NCBI GenBank assembly: GCA_022600335.1
Contig: JAHZKN010000189.1
Location: 1-5,758 of the forward strand
Length of the DNA: 5,758 nucleotides
Source of the DNA: Alphaproteobacteria bacterium
GTDB taxonomy: Bacteria; Pseudomonadota; Alphaproteobacteria; Rhizobiales; Hyphomicrobiaceae
Direction: 5' to 3'
A model generated the notes under the pieces. That model saw only the letters and a list, made by a program, of their open reading frames with translations. It had not been told where the DNA came from and did no database searches. The translations under genes were made by a program, and so were the position numbers. Each line of letters starts with the position of its first letter. Within the stretch, counting starts at the first letter, position 1. Positions 4,990-5,758 of this stretch are shown piece after piece.

Positions 4990-5758
4990 ATGAACGTCGT
5001 CATTGTTGAATCGGCTGCAAAAGCCAAAACCATCAATAAGTATCTTGGCTCTGGCTATAAAGTCATCGCCTCGTACGGTCATGTCCGAGACCTGCCATCT
5101 AAAGACGGCTCGGTCGAGCCTGACAATGATTTCACAATGCATTGGGATGTCGACACTCGATCGAAAAAGATCGTCAAGGAAATCGCCGACGCAGTCAAAA
5201 CCGCAGACAAACTCATTCTCGCCACTGACCCTGACCGCGAAGGTGAGGCCATCTCCTGGCATATCCTCGACATTCTCGCCAAGCGTAAAGCCCTCAAGAA
5301 GAACCTTGAGGTGGAACGTGTGGCCTTCAATGCCGTCACCAAACAAGCCATCCTCGCTGCACTCGACAATCCGCGCACCATTGATGAACCTCTCGTCTCT
5401 GCGTATTTGGCACGCCGTGCGCTTGACTATCTTGTCGGTTTTACCTTGTCGCCCGTGTTGTGGCGCAAACTGCCCGGCGCACGCTCAGCTGGCCGCGTGC
5501 AATCGGTAGCATTGCGTCTTATTTGCGATCGAGAAGCGGAAATTGAGGCGTTTCAAACGCAAGAGTATTGGAGTGTCATTGCCAATCTCAAAACAGCGAA
5601 CAATGAAGACGTGGTCGCGCGTCTCACCGCGATTGACTCACAGACGCTGAAGAAACTTGATATCAAAACTGAGGCTGACGCCAGCGCCATAAAGGCGGCG
5701 ATCTCAGGCGGCGCGTTCCAGGTCGCGTCCATCGAAAAGAAAGACACGAAACGCAACC
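4990..5758 (+). CDS. topA: DNA topoisomerase I (type IA), N-terminal 256 residues
   Basis: Relaxes negatively supercoiled DNA by cutting one strand and passing the other; acts on the nucleoid with Mg2+. The frame is open from the ATG at 4990 to the right edge, with no stop. The Toprim domain (about 1-125) shows VVIVESAAKAKTI with catalytic Glu7, GHVRDLP (30-36) and the metal-binding DPDREGE with Asp80, Asp82 and Glu84. It is followed by VAFNAVTKQA (111-120), the helix block ARRALDYLVGFTLSP (141-155) and SAGRVQSVALRLI (166-178) of the DNA-binding core. The active-site Tyr, near residue 320 in E. coli, and the C-terminal zinc or basic domains are outside the window. The usual ESPAKAKTI has Ala in place of Pro at residue 9, a small change outside the metal site. 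GGAAAAG sits directly before the ATG as a modest ribosome-binding site, and a small GGGC/GCCC hairpin (4963-4973) lies just upstream of it. Confidence 0.97.
   Translation, partial: MNVVIVESAAKAKTINKYLGSGYKVIASYGHVRDLPSKDGSVEPDNDFTMHWDVDTRSKKIVKEIADAVKTADKLILATDPDREGEAISWHILDILAKRKALKKNLEVERVAFNAVTKQAILAALDNPRTIDEPLVSAYLARRALDYLVGFTLSPVLWRKLPGARSAGRVQSVALRLICDREAEIEAFQTQEYWSVIANLKTANNEDVVARLTAIDSQTLKKLDIKTEADASAIKAAISGGAFQVASIEKKDTKRN

Noticed and set aside
4692..5009. Plus-strand open frame of 105 codons overlapping the topA start
   Set aside because: It begins at TTG without a ribosome-binding site, has an odd composition rich in Arg, Pro, Cys and Trp, resembles no family I know and overlaps the certain topA start.
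4795..5346. Minus-strand open frame of 183 codons opposite the start of topA
   Set aside because: It lies antisense to the conserved Toprim domain, so its openness follows from topA codon use; no ribosome-binding site or known domain is seen.

Overview
The window looks like a piece of an alphaproteobacterial chromosome. The evidence is protein character: GorA of the 'EEYRxGGTCVIRGC' type, TopA with 'ARRALDYLVGFTLSPVLWRK', and a Gph/RpiA/Gor neighbourhood. Base composition is moderate rather than very GC-rich, judged by eye. I cannot place it below class level with confidence. There are six protein genes. Two are cut by the window edges, and no tRNA, rRNA, insertion sequence, CRISPR array or phage gene was found.

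Left block, minus strand, 3182 to 1: succinate-semialdehyde dehydrogenase (gabD), then ribose-5-phosphate isomerase A (rpiA), then glutathione reductase (gor, whose C-terminal part lies outside the window). Gaps of 45 and 74 bp and a shared direction suggest at least partial cotranscription. A 269 bp divergent spacer (3183-3451) with a long, imperfect inverted repeat separates this block from the rightward genes.

Right block, plus strand: phosphoglycolate phosphatase (gph, 3452-4141), a small secreted protein of 87 residues of unknown function (4287-4550), a 439 bp interval without a credible gene but with several inverted repeats (4551-4989), and the 5' part of DNA topoisomerase I (topA, from 4990).

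The genes are metabolic and housekeeping: RpiA serves the pentose phosphate pathway, Gor keeps glutathione reduced, Gph removes 2-phosphoglycolate, GabD-like dehydrogenase oxidises an aldehyde to succinate, and TopA relaxes negative supercoils. I see no defence, toxin-antitoxin or mobile system. The parts that are not ordinary are the unassigned secreted protein, the repeat-rich interval before topA (where many relatives carry dprA), and two sequence details of the GabD protein: a Glu suggesting NAD+ use, and loss of the second active-site-loop cysteine.
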